A stretch of 64,000 bases of DNA from Phaeodactylum tricornutum CCAP 1055/1. Its lineage: Eukaryota > Bacillariophyta > Bacillariophyceae > Surirellales > Neidiaceae. Numbering within the stretch: position 1 is the stretch's first letter; each line of letters starts with the position of its first letter. Made by a program: the position numbers and the translations under genes. The notes beneath the pieces are model-generated. The model saw only the letters and a list, made by a program, of their open reading frames with translations. It had not been told where the DNA came from and searched no databases. Below are positions 1 through 12,096 of the stretch, piece by piece. Location of the stretch: the NCBI RefSeq assembly GCF_000150955.2, contig NC_011683.1, forward strand, positions 496,001 through 560,000, given 5' to 3'.

Positions 1-2768
1 ATAATTCACGATCTGAAAGCATCCAATGCTCGCTTGACAGCGCAGTCAGCCAAAATGGAAGTGGATTTTATGAATCAACTCGGTAGCATCACGGCAGATC
101 TAGAAATCCAGCGAGAGGCTCTGCAGGATGAGCTGGCACGGAAAGAAACGCAAATGAAAGCGCTGGAATCTCGGTGCAAGTCCTCGGAATCAAGAATTGG
201 GGACAAGGATTCTCTGTTGGCTCGCATGAAGGAAGATTCGGCCTTTCAGCGACACACAATTTCCGATTTACGGGCACAATTACAGGCGAAAGAGTCGTGC
301 TACCGCGAAATGGATGCATGGAAAGAGGAAAAACAGCAGTTGATTTATCAACTGGAAAGCTTACGACAGGAACATACGATCTGTACGGATACCGACTCTC
401 AGAGTATAGATTCGCGCGACAGCGTCGATGTGCGAAGGCAAGAACTTTTGGACGCAGACCAGTCGTTCGACACTGTTAAGGAAAAGGTTTCCGTATTCAA
501 AGAACTTCTCTTGAAGGATGCCCTATACCACAGCGAGTCCTCCTTGGCCAGCGCTCAAGCGGAATTGACGAAATTGAAGGCAGTGCACGAACAAAAAACG
601 AATTTTATCCGCCAAGAATACAACGCTGTGACGGATCGTTGGCAGACAATGGGAGCCTCACTACGTAGTCAAATTGGTAGTTTGCAAGATGGACAATCAG
701 TTGAAGAAGACTTGCGTAAAGAACTCGAAGCGGCACGTGGAGCCAGAGAGCATGCACGCGAAACTTTCGAGGCGGTGGTCGCTAACAAAGAGGTCGAAGT
801 GCGAGATCTCAGAGAAAAACTCCAGGATCGCGATACCGCTATCTCGACTCTCGCTAAGGCATCGGTAGCAGCAGAGCATGAGCTAATATTATCAAACAGT
901 AATGTTCAAGCTCTGAGCGTCCAAATTACTGGAATGGCTGAAGAAAAAGGTATCGACGTGACTCTGGCGAAAGGAGTGATTTCAGAACACGTTGACGACA
1001 TGAAGGCCTCCATTGCAGAATACAAGGAAACAGAAGTTCGTCTTTCGAAAGAAATCTTCCGCCTGAAGAGACAGCTGACTCATTGCAAGCTCAGAAACAA
1101 TGATGTAAGTAAGTTGCTGAATTTTGACTCTATAGTAAACGACACAGGGAGGGCATTTGCTACTATCAACTCCGATAGTGAAAAGGCTGCGACCCAGACA
1201 AAACATCTCCAGGAAGGTGAATATACCATAGCGAATAATGTCATGCAGACTGTGTCACGTGAACGGACAGTTGGCGAGCTGAAGCACCGTCCTGATAAAA
1301 TGACAAATGAACTCAATACGCTTGGTTTAACAAGCGGCAACAACAGTGAATTGCCCCCGGGGGTGGACGTTGAAAAGTTACTTCAGGAAACCGAAATGTT
1401 TGCTGGCCAGGTGATTGAACAAGATGAGCAGATTGACTCGTTGCGCAAATCTTTGCTTCAGAAGAACGAACTAGTTACACAATTGGAGAAAATAATTACT
1501 AGGCTTCGAAAAAAGGAAACGCCAAGCAATAGCGAAAGTGATCGAAATCGCGTTCTGGAGGCTGAAATCGACGAGTTACGTGAGTCAAACCGTGACAAAA
1601 TGGAGGAGCTACGTCTTCTTCGTCGAACAGCTCGTGAGTTTGCTCTATCGGCAGATTGTCTTGCTGAAGCCCAACAGGAGACTCGTGAATCTCAAAGACT
1701 CACAGAAGAGTACAGGAGGATGGTAGAAAAAATTTCTCTCGAAAAGACGGAATTGTACCGAAATTTCGATAAAGAACGATTGTGTGTGGACGAAGAGAAC
1801 TTCAAACTAGAGTACGCGGAGGCTGCGAAGAAGTTGCAAGATTTAGAGTCAGCTCTGAAGGATCGTAATCTGACAATAGAGGGTATAAATGCTGGAAACT
1901 TCAAGGTGGCTTCCCGAAGCTGCTCGCTCGACGAGACACAGAAAGCCGAGCTAATAGAACAGAACAGCATCTTGCAGCGAAGCTTTGAGAACCAATCTTT
2001 CGCAATCGACGCTGCAAAAGCAACGATCCGAGAACTCGAAACCTTACTCGCGTCAAAAAATGCGTCCGAATCGTCCGCTTTCGAAAAGGAAAAAGTGGAG
2101 TTGCTCTCCGAGATTGAATTACTGGCAAATCAGCTTTACCAGGCTCGCGAGTATATTCGGGAGCTGCATGGCGAACGCTCGTCAATCGACGAGTTTAAAG
2201 TCAAACTAGAACGATCCGACGAAGCACGCGAAGAATCCGAGAAAAGCATAATTGATACCTACGAAAGGAAGCTTTCGTTACTAACATTGGACAAGGACGT
2301 AACAATCGACAAACTTCGAAAAAACTTTCTACCGGGAAAAATACGGCTCAAGAAGATCTCATAACAAAAAATGATGAGTTGATGCAAAGTCAGGCCACGT
2401 TGAAAGATGTTCGAAACAAAACGGCGACCCGACTCCGCCAGCGAGATACTCTGATAAATTCCTTGGAAAATTCTCTAGAAGCTCAGGAGCAACTGATATT
2501 GAAAATGAAATTAGAGACGGGTCGTTTACCAGCCGGTATGGTGAGCACGTCTGTTGAACGCCGAGACACTATCGAAGGGATGCAACGAGAGCTGGCTGAC
2601 TTGACATCAACCAGTAAGAGACAGGTCACAAAAATCAAGTCGCTTCGCATGGAAATAGAAAATAGGAAGCTTATACATGAAGCCGAGGTAAAGAAATTAC
2701 GGGACAGGATCTCGTCATATGGCAACGCAATTACCTTGGATGATCAGACGTCGACTGACCTCCAGTGA
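1..2768 (+). CDS. Long coiled-coil protein, 5' truncated by window edge, with internal -1 frame change
   Basis: The reading frame is open from base 1, so the start lies outside the window. About 787 codons in the first frame are almost entirely heptad-rich coiled coil (Glu/Lys/Leu/Gln), with no globular domain or membrane segment that I recognise. That frame ends at a TAA at 2362-2364. The same coiled-coil character continues without interruption in the -1 frame to the stop at 2768. The join falls at positions 2319-2325, which read A AAA AAC in the zero frame; slipping back one base there gives exactly the downstream frame. No GT-AG intron that I tried restores the frame. It may be a programmed frameshift, a one-base assembly error in an A6 run, or an allelic break. 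Proteins of this type are often cytoskeletal, centrosomal or Golgi tethers, but nothing here decides the role. Confidence 0.75.
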
Positions 2769-3150
2769 CATTGCGAGGCGAAGGGGCGACCGACCGGTTG
2801 GGAATCTCACTGTCAAATGGCGCGATAAAGCGGATCCAACAGAAAAAGAAGCGCTACTTAACATTATTACACTTGGGGGTTGAAAAATGGATGCTTGAGG
2901 GATCACATCTTCGAAAGCTTTCCGCTATACGATCCACGTATCTGTCAAATGTGGAAAGAATGTGAGGAAGTCCGAACGATGCCTAAGTATTACATCAGTA
3001 GACGAGCAAGCAGGACTTGCTGATTAGAGGATAAAAAGATAGCCAAGCACACCTTGTCGTCGGAGTGGATTCTTGGGAAGCCCAAATGCCTGAGTACCAT
3101 AGACACAGAAAAACAAACTCTTCATGATAAACCTGACGTGCTAGCTTCGG
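2769..3150. other. Convergent intergenic region
   Basis: This lies between the end of the coiled-coil gene and the stop of the minus-strand CTL gene. Short open frames here have no family resemblance. I see no RNA gene or repeat. Confidence 0.6.
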
Positions 3151-5724
3151 CTATGACATGTTTGAATCCGAGAGCCGCGTAAGTCGGTGAAAGATAAGAG
3201 GGAAGGCTTGGCTCAAACTCCTGGGATGCTGCGCAAAGCAAACATACACAGCCTTAATGCTGGCCCGTATTGGTTCCAGGACAGTGAACAGCAGGGTATA
3301 AAACAACGCAAAGGACACCAGCATATTCTCTACTACTTCCAGGTCACTTCCCGGGTCCTGCCTTTGATCTCTTTGGTAGAGCAACACTGACGTTGTGAAA
3401 ATGACAATAAGTCCGGAGATGGATCCGCCTACACATGCCGCCATGTGAGTTGTGATATCATCATGTAATATTGGTTCCACACCTGTTTGGGGTTGTTGGG
3501 GAGATGTGTCACTATCAAAATGAGAGTCTATCCCAAAAGCAAAAAACCAGCACAACGAACATCCGTGAAATCACAAATCAAGTAACGTACCGGATTCGTC
3601 AATCAAAGTGGAAACATCCCTTGCCGCCTTTTGATAACTCTTGTAGAAGGCGGCCACGTGAGTCATAGCCAAGTCGGAATGATTCCGAACAAATTTTCTT
3701 GCCATATTATGCATGCACTTGCACATTTTGCCAAAAAAACCGGCCTCGTTACTTCCAATCGTCATGTTATGAAAGCCGGAGTCTCGGCGTACTTCTGAAA
3801 GAACCGTCCGTGCAGCTTCAACTACACGCAACTGACTCCACATAAATTGTGCAAGTCCACCAACCAAGCCGCACTGTGCAACTGATCCAAACGAAATCGA
3901 CAACCCAACCAGCAGTATGGATTTGACAGTTGATTGCGGTTGCGCATTTTCACGTCTTCGTGAATGTTCCCGTCGAGAAGGTGCTTCCATAAATTCATCG
4001 TCGTCAAGTTCGTAATCATCGTCGAGATCATCTTCGATCGACAGAACACTTTGGTATACAGAGGCATCGACTGTGCGGTAGGCTTCGGGCATGTCGTTAG
4101 TTTCATCTTCACTGTACCCGATGTTTTCGTCCCGATCCGCGTCGTAGGTTCCGTTTCGCGAGTTCGAATTCGATCCTTGTGAATAAAACATCGGATTATT
4201 GTTGACAGACTGCAATTCTTGCTGGACTGCGACCCAAGACGTGACGCCACCGCAGGCCAGGAGTGATAGCAACCTAGCCACAGTACCTGTTGCCCACTTC
4301 CCAGCCACAAACGCCACCATAAAAATAATTCCTTTCGAGTGCGCACCGAAAGGACTACTGCTACCGCTAATCGTCAAGGCCGCCAACAACGCCCACCGCC
4401 ACAGCCAAACAGTAATGCATTGTACGATCAAAACACCCGACAATACGCGATAGAAGGAAGCGCGTCGGAGCGATCGGGACAATATGTCCAGTGTCATACC
4501 CATCAAGGCTTGGAAAAAGGCTTGTCGAGTACCACCGACGGATTGTACCGCCGAGAATGCGCTGGTACTTGGAGATTCTGTCGGTCCATTGAACTGCGCC
4601 GATCGTCGTTGTTTCCAGCGACGGAACAGATACATGTCTTTGACTGCAAACCAGGCCGGTACCAAGGCTGCGAGAGCCGCATGCGGGCACGCCAACAAGA
4701 TGAGTAAGACAAGGGCCACGTGTACGCAAACGGCGACGGGAGCCGCCAGGGTCAGCAGTTGCGCGATGTGGAAACGGGCGTCATCTCCTTCACCCCCACT
4801 CGGAGTGCGATACAAGGCTCGACTGAGCAATACAGAAGCCAGCGCGCTCCAGAATAAACCGTGCAAGGATGCCGTTGAGAGTGGGTGGAATGTTATAGCA
4901 TGCGAGCTTTCGTTTGCCTCCGTTTGGGTCAGTATTGGCCAGAGCAGACCTGTGGGTACAAATAAGACAAACGCAATTGCCCAAGGTAGGTCTCTTGGCC
5001 AGCGTGGTACCGAGTGTTGCGTACGGGACATGCTAGGATACGCTGTTTCTAGACTGGTGATGCGGGCAAACGTAGACTTGTCGTCAGGAGACTCTCTGCT
5101 GATTGAGTTCGTAGGAATTGACGATCCTGTCGACGTAGCATCAGCTACTGTTCTTGGATCGACGTTGGCATCCGCAAAAGAGTCGGCAGTAGGAGATTCG
5201 AGAAAGTGCAAGGTAGGCATTGGGATTTGCTCGACTGCGGCGGCGATCTGTAACTTGTTGGGTCGGGTTACTGGTCTCGTCGGTTCGGGTGTGTCGGCAA
5301 TGTCGTGTGCTTCCTCCAGATCCAATGTAGCGTCGGCAAAGAACGGCAAGTGGTTGCTGTCGTGGTTCTGTAGTGCTAATCCGTCCTTTACCAAAGAAAC
5401 CTGATCCGATCCAGCCATTGGTGTTCCATCTTTTTGCTGATTTGACATGATTACGGCCTGCTGGATTGGCGGTCCCTTCCACCCCGCGGTCCCAATTTCG
5501 ATGCCTCTATATCTACACCTGGCTTTTCGATTCGGTTGCTGTAAATCAAGTATTCTTTCTATTTTCTCTGCATTGAGCCGCTCATATGGCGATGGGAGGT
5601 ATTTTCCAAACTCGGCGAGCCAATATGTCCTGCTGAGTTTGATAGTGTGGTCACAATTGCCAACTCGTGCAATTATAGTCAATACTTTTCTTGCCATCGT
5701 AAAACGATCCGTGTCTGTCGTCAC
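3151..5724 (-). CDS. Choline transporter-like (CTL/SLC44, Pns1-type) multi-pass membrane protein
   Basis: Two exons, 5724-3591 and 3527-3151, are joined over a 63-bp intron (3590-3528) with a GTACGT donor and a TAG acceptor. The splice turns DES|G into an unbroken DESDSHFDSD. A long polar N-terminal region is followed by about ten hydrophobic segments from residue ~247 on. The C-terminus reads AVYVCFAQHPRSLSQAFPLI, which matches the conserved tail of the CTL/Pns1 family (choline or related solute transport, plasma or organelle membrane). An acidic DDDYELDDDE stretch lies between membrane segments. The start is uncertain: an in-frame ATG at 5448 (MSNQQKDG) begins a more typical disordered N-terminus and would shorten the protein from 836 to about 744 residues. 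The substrate cannot be read from sequence. Confidence 0.82.
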
Positions 5725-6184
5725 AGTCGTCTCTTCCTCTTTGGTCCTGATATTTTTATTCCATTTTTAGGAGCCAACTGAAAAGATCCACACGCTGGGG
5801 GTCAAAAATGGCAGACGAGGTTTTGCAAACTTAAGGCTAATGTAAGGCAACCTGTTTCTTTGCATCAGACCAAATAGATATTTACATCTCTAGCTATCGT
5901 AAGGTGATGAACAGTACAACACGAGTTGTAATGTTTACATTAACTGTCAGCATCACTGCACAGAGATACCCGCAGACAAACATACTTCACTGTTCCGTTT
6001 CACCTGCCCCTCCACTTTATCCATCTACGACCCAATACTATCCTCTACATTGCAATTAGTTTATTCATTTATATTGTTATGGACGGTAGAAGCTGAACTT
6101 TTGGTAACGTGAATGAGAGTCATAACCGAAGAGATATGAAGATCCATCCACGCTAGAGGAGTGCTCGCTTGTATTTCAGTTTTT
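5725..6184. other. Intergenic region
   Basis: This AT-rich spacer lies between two minus-strand genes and should hold the promoter of the CTL gene. TAACTGTCA occurs at about 5941. No other gene or repeat is visible. Confidence 0.6.
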
Positions 6185-7981
6185 TTAGAAACACTGGGTA
6201 CAGCAGTCGGACGGACAGGAAACAAATGGAGGAGACCCACGCCCGGAGACAGTCAAACAATCCACCGTGAGTGTTTCTAGTTCCCGTGATCGCAGTGCGC
6301 AAATTCCAGCCGGCATGCTTCCTTGTAAATTGTTGGCTTCGAATGTGGCCGCTCCTGCCCAATGATCGCAAAACGTGAGTAAAGAAGAATAAAGTGAAAA
6401 GTGCATGTTCGGAGGGTGGAGGGCAACACCGTACGTACCGAGCATCGACAGATTGCCCATTTCGCTCGGAATGGTTCCCGTCATGTTGTTACCATGGACT
6501 TGAAAGAAGGCAAGCTGTGACAGCAAACCAATCCGGGTACTGATTGTTCCTTCCAGCCTATTGTCATTGAGGTCCAACTGCTGCAATTTTACTAGACCAT
6601 ACAGCTCGTCAGGTATAGATCCAGAAATACTGTTGAAGTTGAGATCGAGGACTTGTAGCTCTACGAGGTTGCCAAACTCGGAAGGAATTTCTCCCGAGAT
6701 CAGACCATCTTCCAATAACATATGCGTCATGCTCGTCAGCTGCTCCAGCTCTCGTGGGAGGGATCCTGTCAATCCATTTTGCTCTGCATAAATTCAAATG
6801 GATACGTCGGTAAGATTCAAAATGTACACCCTGACAATTTTGTGCAGTAAGACTCTTGTCAACGTACCAATGTCAATACGCTGTACAAACCCCTCACTAT
6901 TACAGACAACACCTCCCCACAGACATTCGCTGCCGGGAGTCAACCAGGCATTTGATCCAGTATCGGCAATCGGCTCGGCAAGGCAAGCCTCATTGGCTAA
7001 CTCAATGGCAGCATCACTAAAAACATCTGGAGCCGCACATTGCGACCACCGATTCCCGTTGGTACTGAAATAGAACACCGCCAGCGAATACCGTTGGATA
7101 AGTGTAGGGCTTCCAGGACAGAGATACTCCATGTCGTTACCAAGAAGCCATTCAACTGCCGTCGCTTGTGGCGAGTTTTCGTCTTGAAAGGAATCAAAGT
7201 TGGAAACAGCGTTCAAAACAATCCGTATCAAGAGCGCCCGGACGGATTCGCTCAAATTGCAAGTCAGTGTTGGCATCATTGTCGGCATGGGCGAGGGACC
7301 ATCGGTCGGGGCGATTGTAGGCGAACCGGAAGGGGATCCGGTCAGTGCTACGGTTGGAGAACCTGTAGGCGATCCGGTTGGTGCTGGAGTGGGGGAATCC
7401 TTGGGCGATACAGTGGGTACTAGGGTGGGAGAACTAGGGAGACTTTGAGTCGGCAGTGATGTTGGCGTTGGTGGCATTGGAGGCGTCGTCGTTGCAATGG
7501 GGGGCGTCGTGGGTACCTCGGCGGCAGATAGGTTTGTCGGAGTCTGAGTAGGAAACGAAGTTGGTCTCGCTATCTCCACTGGCGAGGCTGTCGGTAACGG
7601 GATCTCCACTGGAGCGGCAGACGTTGGACCCTCCACTGGAGCGGCAGTCGTTGGAACCTCCACGGGCATGGGGACCGGTCCGGGCGTGTTAACAGGCGCC
7701 GCGGTGGGCTCCTCCTTTCCCATACTCAGTGCTTCTTGCTGAAACATTGCCTCGAGACTCTCACTAAACAGACTTTCGAGTCGTTCCGTGCTATCCAGAA
7801 TCTGACTTTCGGAATTTTGCCCGATCAAGAACTTTCTTGCCTTTTTGTTGAGCGAAGTTTCTCTGACCCGTCGCAGATTCGGAGCTGCTTGTACCGAAGC
7901 CACCATCATGGTGGCACTCCAAAGGAGATTCCGGACCTGCATAGCAGATTGTCTATTTCTGGCTACCTTATTACTCCGCAT
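6185..7981 (-). CDS. Secreted leucine-rich-repeat protein with Pro/Thr-rich stalk
   Basis: Three exons (7981-6868, 6783-6439, 6354-6185) are separated by two 84-bp introns, both with GTACGT donors and phase 1. The better start is probably the ATG at 7939, because MQVRNLLWSATMMVASVQA then forms a clean signal peptide. A low-complexity Pro/Thr/Ser region with repeated GSP(T/S) units resembles an O-glycosylated stalk. Next comes an N-cap ending WGGVVC, then about four plant-type LRRs (for example LTGSLPREL, LISGEIPSEFGNL, ISGSIPDELYGL, MTGTIPSEMGNL). A Cys-rich cap (CPSDCCTQC) ends the protein. No kinase or obvious C-terminal membrane anchor follows. The architecture suggests an extracellular or cell-wall recognition or adhesion role, which is inference. 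The second intron (6438-6355) has no in-frame stop, so it is easily misread as coding. Confidence 0.85.
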
Positions 7982-8910
7982 ATGCGCCTCGATCCTCTGA
8001 TAACACCGTCCTTGACAGTAAACTATCTGTCTCCCTTTCTACTCTGGTCTAGCGGAACCTTGCTCGACTGTGATAAGAAGAGTGGCACATGTAACTGGAA
8101 CGGTCCGATGAATGTCACTCAAAATGTGAGCGACGATTGTACGGTTTTCAACGTCTCACCCCATTTAAGTACCTGTATTGGTTGACGGATAAATGGCCAA
8201 TGGGCGATATTGGTTTATATTTTTAGAATCCGTTGGATGATTTTTTCTTCCCAGAATACGGTTACAATGGCAATGACGACATTCATCTTTCCCTTTGGCG
8301 GAGGTGGACCACAGACAGACGCATTTTTGAAATTTTCGTCGCTTGCACGCGCGTCGGCTCCGTCGAAGAATTCGAAGATCACGGCGAATAACAGTGACAC
8401 TGCTTCTGCGGTCGCGGTGCGCACACGGTGTACCGGTGCGTGTGCGCTCGTACTGCCTACTCATCGCGCGTAGTATTCAGTAGCTAGCTGGCTAGCATCC
8501 AGCCTCTGTGTGCGTGTACGTATACGCGAAGCGGAAACATTGGAACGGAGCATCCGTCGACTAGGATACGCGGCGGGTCTTGCTTACGGTTTGTTATCTA
8601 TTAACTGTGAGCAGTCTGTCTGTTCGGACGCTACGATACATCCCATTTTTGAATCTATTTTCTACGTCAGATCCACTAACCGTAAGCAATCTTCCCTTCT
8701 GCGAGAACTATAGTGTCATCCATACCTACATCGTTGGTTCAAAGTGGTTGATTGTCAATCAAGTTCAAGATTGCTGCGCCAGAAATTTGACCAAAAGTTG
8801 AAACGGCTCGGTTGTTTCCTCTTCAAACGGAAGTTTCTTTTTCAGTCTTTCCCTATTCGCTGAATTCGATAGTTATTTTAGCCATTGCTGTATCACAACC
8901 TCTGAGAATA
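7982..8910. other. Divergent promoter region, LRR gene / ftsZ
   Basis: This 0.9-kb gap between divergent genes should contain both promoters. It holds TAACTGTGA at about 8602, one copy of a motif recurring between genes in this window. No convincing coding frame or RNA gene is seen. Confidence 0.55.
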
Positions 8911-10561
8911 ATGTCTGCTTCGAACCGATATACCGCGCTATTGCTGAGCATAAGTTGTCTGCTCCACGCGTCGCTGGCTTTTTCGAGCCGATCTTTGTCG
9001 TCACAAACGTCGACCTCTAGTCACACATTGCTGCATTCCGACTTATACAACGGCGGTCCTCCCCTGTTCAATCAAGGAGCTGGGGAGCAAGCCAATGTCT
9101 ACACACAGCCTGGTGCACCCTGCGTTATCAAAGTCATTGGCGTCGGTGGAGGCGGAGGCAACGCCGTCAATCGGATGATTCAAACACGGATTGAAGGCGT
9201 CTCTTTTTGGGCTCTCAATACCGACGCGCAAGCCCTTTCCAAATCTCTCGCACCGAATGTGCTTAACATCGGGCGCCAATTGACCCGCGGCCTGGGGGCC
9301 GGCGGAGATCCAGGTGTACGTACCGAGTGTCTTTGGAAAGCAGTGGCTCGATTCCGCCTTGCCTCATCCTTCACTGGTTTGGTTTTTTTTGTCTAGGTCG
9401 GGCGGGGGGCTGGAGAGGAGAATATCATAGAGATGCAACACATTTGTGATAACACGGATCTCGTCTTTATAACGGCAGTACGTATTGCACTTTAGCCGCA
9501 ACGTACCTTGTGTGATCGTTTTATGCCGGCATTCTGACACATGTTTTCTTCTATACGTAGGGTAAGAATGGTTCCTTACAATTTTAAAAACATGTTCATT
9601 TTGTTTCCGACGGCACACTCGTGGACATTCTCCCTCACAAAACAAGAATCTTTTTGTGCTCTGCGTAGGTATGGGTGGTGGTACGGGTTCTGGTGCCGCC
9701 CCAGTCTTGGCTAAAATTGCCAAACAGGATTGTGGCTGCTTAACCGTTGGTGTGGTAACCAAACCGTTTGCCTTTGAAGGACGCAAGCGCATGATGCAGG
9801 CCGAAGCTGCCATTGAAGAATTACGCAAAAATGTCGATACCTTGATTGTTGTCTCCAACGATAAGCTTTTGCGCATTGTACCGGACAATACTCCCGTCAC
9901 CGAGGCTTTTCTGGTAGCGGACGATATACTCCGACAAGGTGTAGTAGGCATTTCTGAAATCATCCTCAAGACTGGTTTGGTGAATGTAGATTTTGCCGAT
10001 GTACGGGCCGTTATGAAGGACGCAGGAACAGCGCTCATGGGTGTGGGAACGGGGGTCGGCAAAAATCGTGCGTCCGATGCCGCACTCGCAGCTATTTCCA
10101 GTCCGCTTTTGGACTTTCCGATCCAAAGAGCCAAACGAATCGTTTTCAATATTGTGGGTGGTGCCGATATGGGGCTGCAGGAAATCAACGAGGCCAGTGA
10201 AGTAATTTATGAGAATGCGGATGACAATGCAAATATTATATTTGGTGCCTTGGTGGATCCACAAATGGACGGACAGATAAGTATCACTGTATTGGCTTGT
10301 GACTTTGATGCACAGCCAGCGGACGTGTACTCCATTACAGAGCCGATAGGTGTTGGCATCGACGAGAGAAATCCCAACTTTTACAAAGAGCGAAGAAAAA
10401 GCACACAAAGCCCACTAGGACCGGATGCATCGGTCGAAGAAACGCGAGTTGCCATTACGCGAGGATTTAAGAAGGCCGTGGATCCCGACGAGCCCGTGGC
10501 AGACGAAGAAGATGCACAGTCGGGATTTCGAAACTTTCTGAAACGATTTCGTGGACGTTAA
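8911..10561 (+). CDS. ftsZ: Plastid division GTPase FtsZ
   Basis: The protein starts at the ATG at 8911 with a signal peptide ending [10 protein letters not shown], the Ala-Phe cleavage type of diatom plastid precursors. The FtsZ core follows: [19 protein letters not shown], then exon 2 (9397-9477) with [10 protein letters not shown] and DLVFITA, then the tubulin signature [12 protein letters not shown] and a complete GTPase and C-terminal domain in exon 3. FtsZ polymerises into the stromal division ring. Intron 1 is 9316-9396 (81 bp, GTACGT donor). Intron 2 starts with GTACGT at 9478, but the obvious acceptor TAG at 9666-9668 leaves the frame one base short of GMGGG. An acceptor at 9645-9646 keeps frame but inserts seven residues. 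The C-terminus is basic (NFLKRFRGR). About 459 residues. The identity is secure; the second junction is not. Confidence 0.93.
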
Positions 10562-10768
10562 CATGCTGCTTCGCTATCTAGAAAGCACAATGGCAGTGAA
10601 TAAATAGGGGCTTGTCCATCATCAGCGGATCTTGTTTTCAAACAATTGTCGTTCACACTCCATCGTCGCTATGGCTAGTAACGTCCTTTTAGATTAGTTT
10701 TCTAAGGGGCATGCACGCACACCGCTAGATGGAACGACTTTCACGACGTATTTCAGCGCAAAGTCATC

Positions 10769-11377
10769 CTAAAACTTGGCTGTCTTGATCACAGACCATA
10801 CGTCTTGATCCCAATTTTCCTTGTACGATGTGATATATCCTGCTTCGTCTCGACTAAGAACGATTGAACCAGTGAGTGACACAACTGGTGTAAATGGTAT
10901 GCGGAACATGAGATCTTCATCAAAACGGAATTCAATCTTCTCCGGAGTTACGTCGACGTCACCTACAAGACGAACGGTGCATTTGTCTCCCACGAAAAGG
11001 CGCTGCGTCCCCTTCATCCATTGATCGAGCTTGTACGTATCAATCTCGTCGGTAAACGTTGCTGTCGGTCGATAGATCGACCGTGTTAAGTCACCAGTTG
11101 CAAGAAACTTGCGATCTAGCACATCAGATTTCACAATTTCCTTAACTTGCGCATCCGTAAATCCCAACTTTCCTTCTATTTCCACTGCATCAGCGGCTGG
11201 AGACGCTCCCAAGAAGACGGTTGCTCCTGCAATGGACGCCACAAACGGCAATTGGAAAAACTCCTTTCGTGAGACCGTCTTGATCCCAGTCGGTAAACTT
11301 AGTGCTTTCGCTCTTGCCAGTAAGCACCACAGCGTGTAAACGGATAAGAAAGGAAACCTTACTGCGCGGATCGCCAT
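10769..11377 (-). CDS. Probable plastid (thylakoid lumen) protein with NTF2/DUF2358-like domain
   Basis: I start it at the ATG at 11377 (MAIRAVRFPFLSVY) because this gives a signal peptide ending ARAKA|LSLP; the frame continues upstream without a stop but without character. After a short transit-like stretch comes SRKEFFQLPFVASIAGATVF ending SPAADA|V, which resembles a second, lumen-directing signal. The mature part (about 140 residues) contains DLTRSIYRPTATFTDEIDTY and SLTGSIVLSRDEAGYITSY, the pattern of NTF2-fold/DUF2358-like plastid proteins of unknown biochemical role. The gene is convergent with ftsZ, about 200 bp away. Localisation is inferred from the presequence alone. Confidence 0.72.
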   Translation of the reverse strand: MAIRAVRFPFLSVYTLWCLLARAKALSLPTGIKTVSRKEFFQLPFVASIAGATVFLGASPAADAVEIEGKLGFTDAQVKEIVKSDVLDRKFLATGDLTRSIYRPTATFTDEIDTYKLDQWMKGTQRLFVGDKCTVRLVGDVDVTPEKIEFRFDEDLMFRIPFTPVVSLTGSIVLSRDEAGYITSYKENWDQDVWSVIKTAKF

Positions 11378-12096
11378 GGTGAGATCGATCTTTACGAAAC
11401 GATTCGCGGTACGGTGGCAACACACGACTTGGAGCGAGGCGGGGTAAAAATTCAATTACTCGGGAGCTACAGTTAGCTTCTGCATGAAACGTTCATCTCA
11501 TTCCGGAACAAACCCTCGTTCGGCGATCGTGTCGCTCTTCTATTGGTTGGACCAGAGAGGCACTCCGATATGAGTTGGACACCTCTAGCGAAAGACCCAA
11601 ACTTCGAAACTCACTCACTGACTGTGACAGTGAAGTAAAACCGTTGACATAGTATCCAAGAGCACATTATGGCACTTATGCTAGTAATCGAGAACGCAAG
11701 CCGATATCCATTTCCATCTGTTGTCTTCGTCGGTATAGGTTTTGCGATCTTTTGACTATTTTCGAGCCAATGCGTCTAATGAAAAGCGGGACTTCAGATG
11801 GTTATGAAACATTCTACCGCAACTACACAAACACAATTCAGACCAGACGTACGAAACGCAATCCGCTAAACGTCAATGTTGCCTTGGAAAATCCGAAAAA
11901 ACCTCCGCAATTGCGTGAACAAGTTCGTTTCCGTATATAGTGTTTAAAGGTCTGTAAATCGAGAGCGGTGGTAAAGTCTAAAATAAAACTACAGCACTAA
12001 ACCGGAAAGTTGTGAACCCAGAGGTAGACCGAAAAATTGATTTATGACCTGGGCTGCTCCGGTGCTCCCAATGATTGAGCAGGAGTATACAGTCTA
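11378..12096. other. Intergenic region
   Basis: This lies between two minus-strand genes and contains the likely promoter of the lumenal-type gene. TGACTGTGACA (about 11607) and a CTACAGTTAG variant (about 11467) are present. No gene is recognised. Confidence 0.55.

Noticed and set aside
2299-2355. Short intron explaining the coiled-coil frame change
   Set aside because: The GT at 2299 with AG at 2351-2352 or 2354-2355 returns to the original frame, and about 55 bp is shorter than the other introns here.
4484-5404. 306-codon plus-strand frame opposite the CTL transporter
   Set aside because: It is antisense to the transporter and lacks any membrane or domain pattern.
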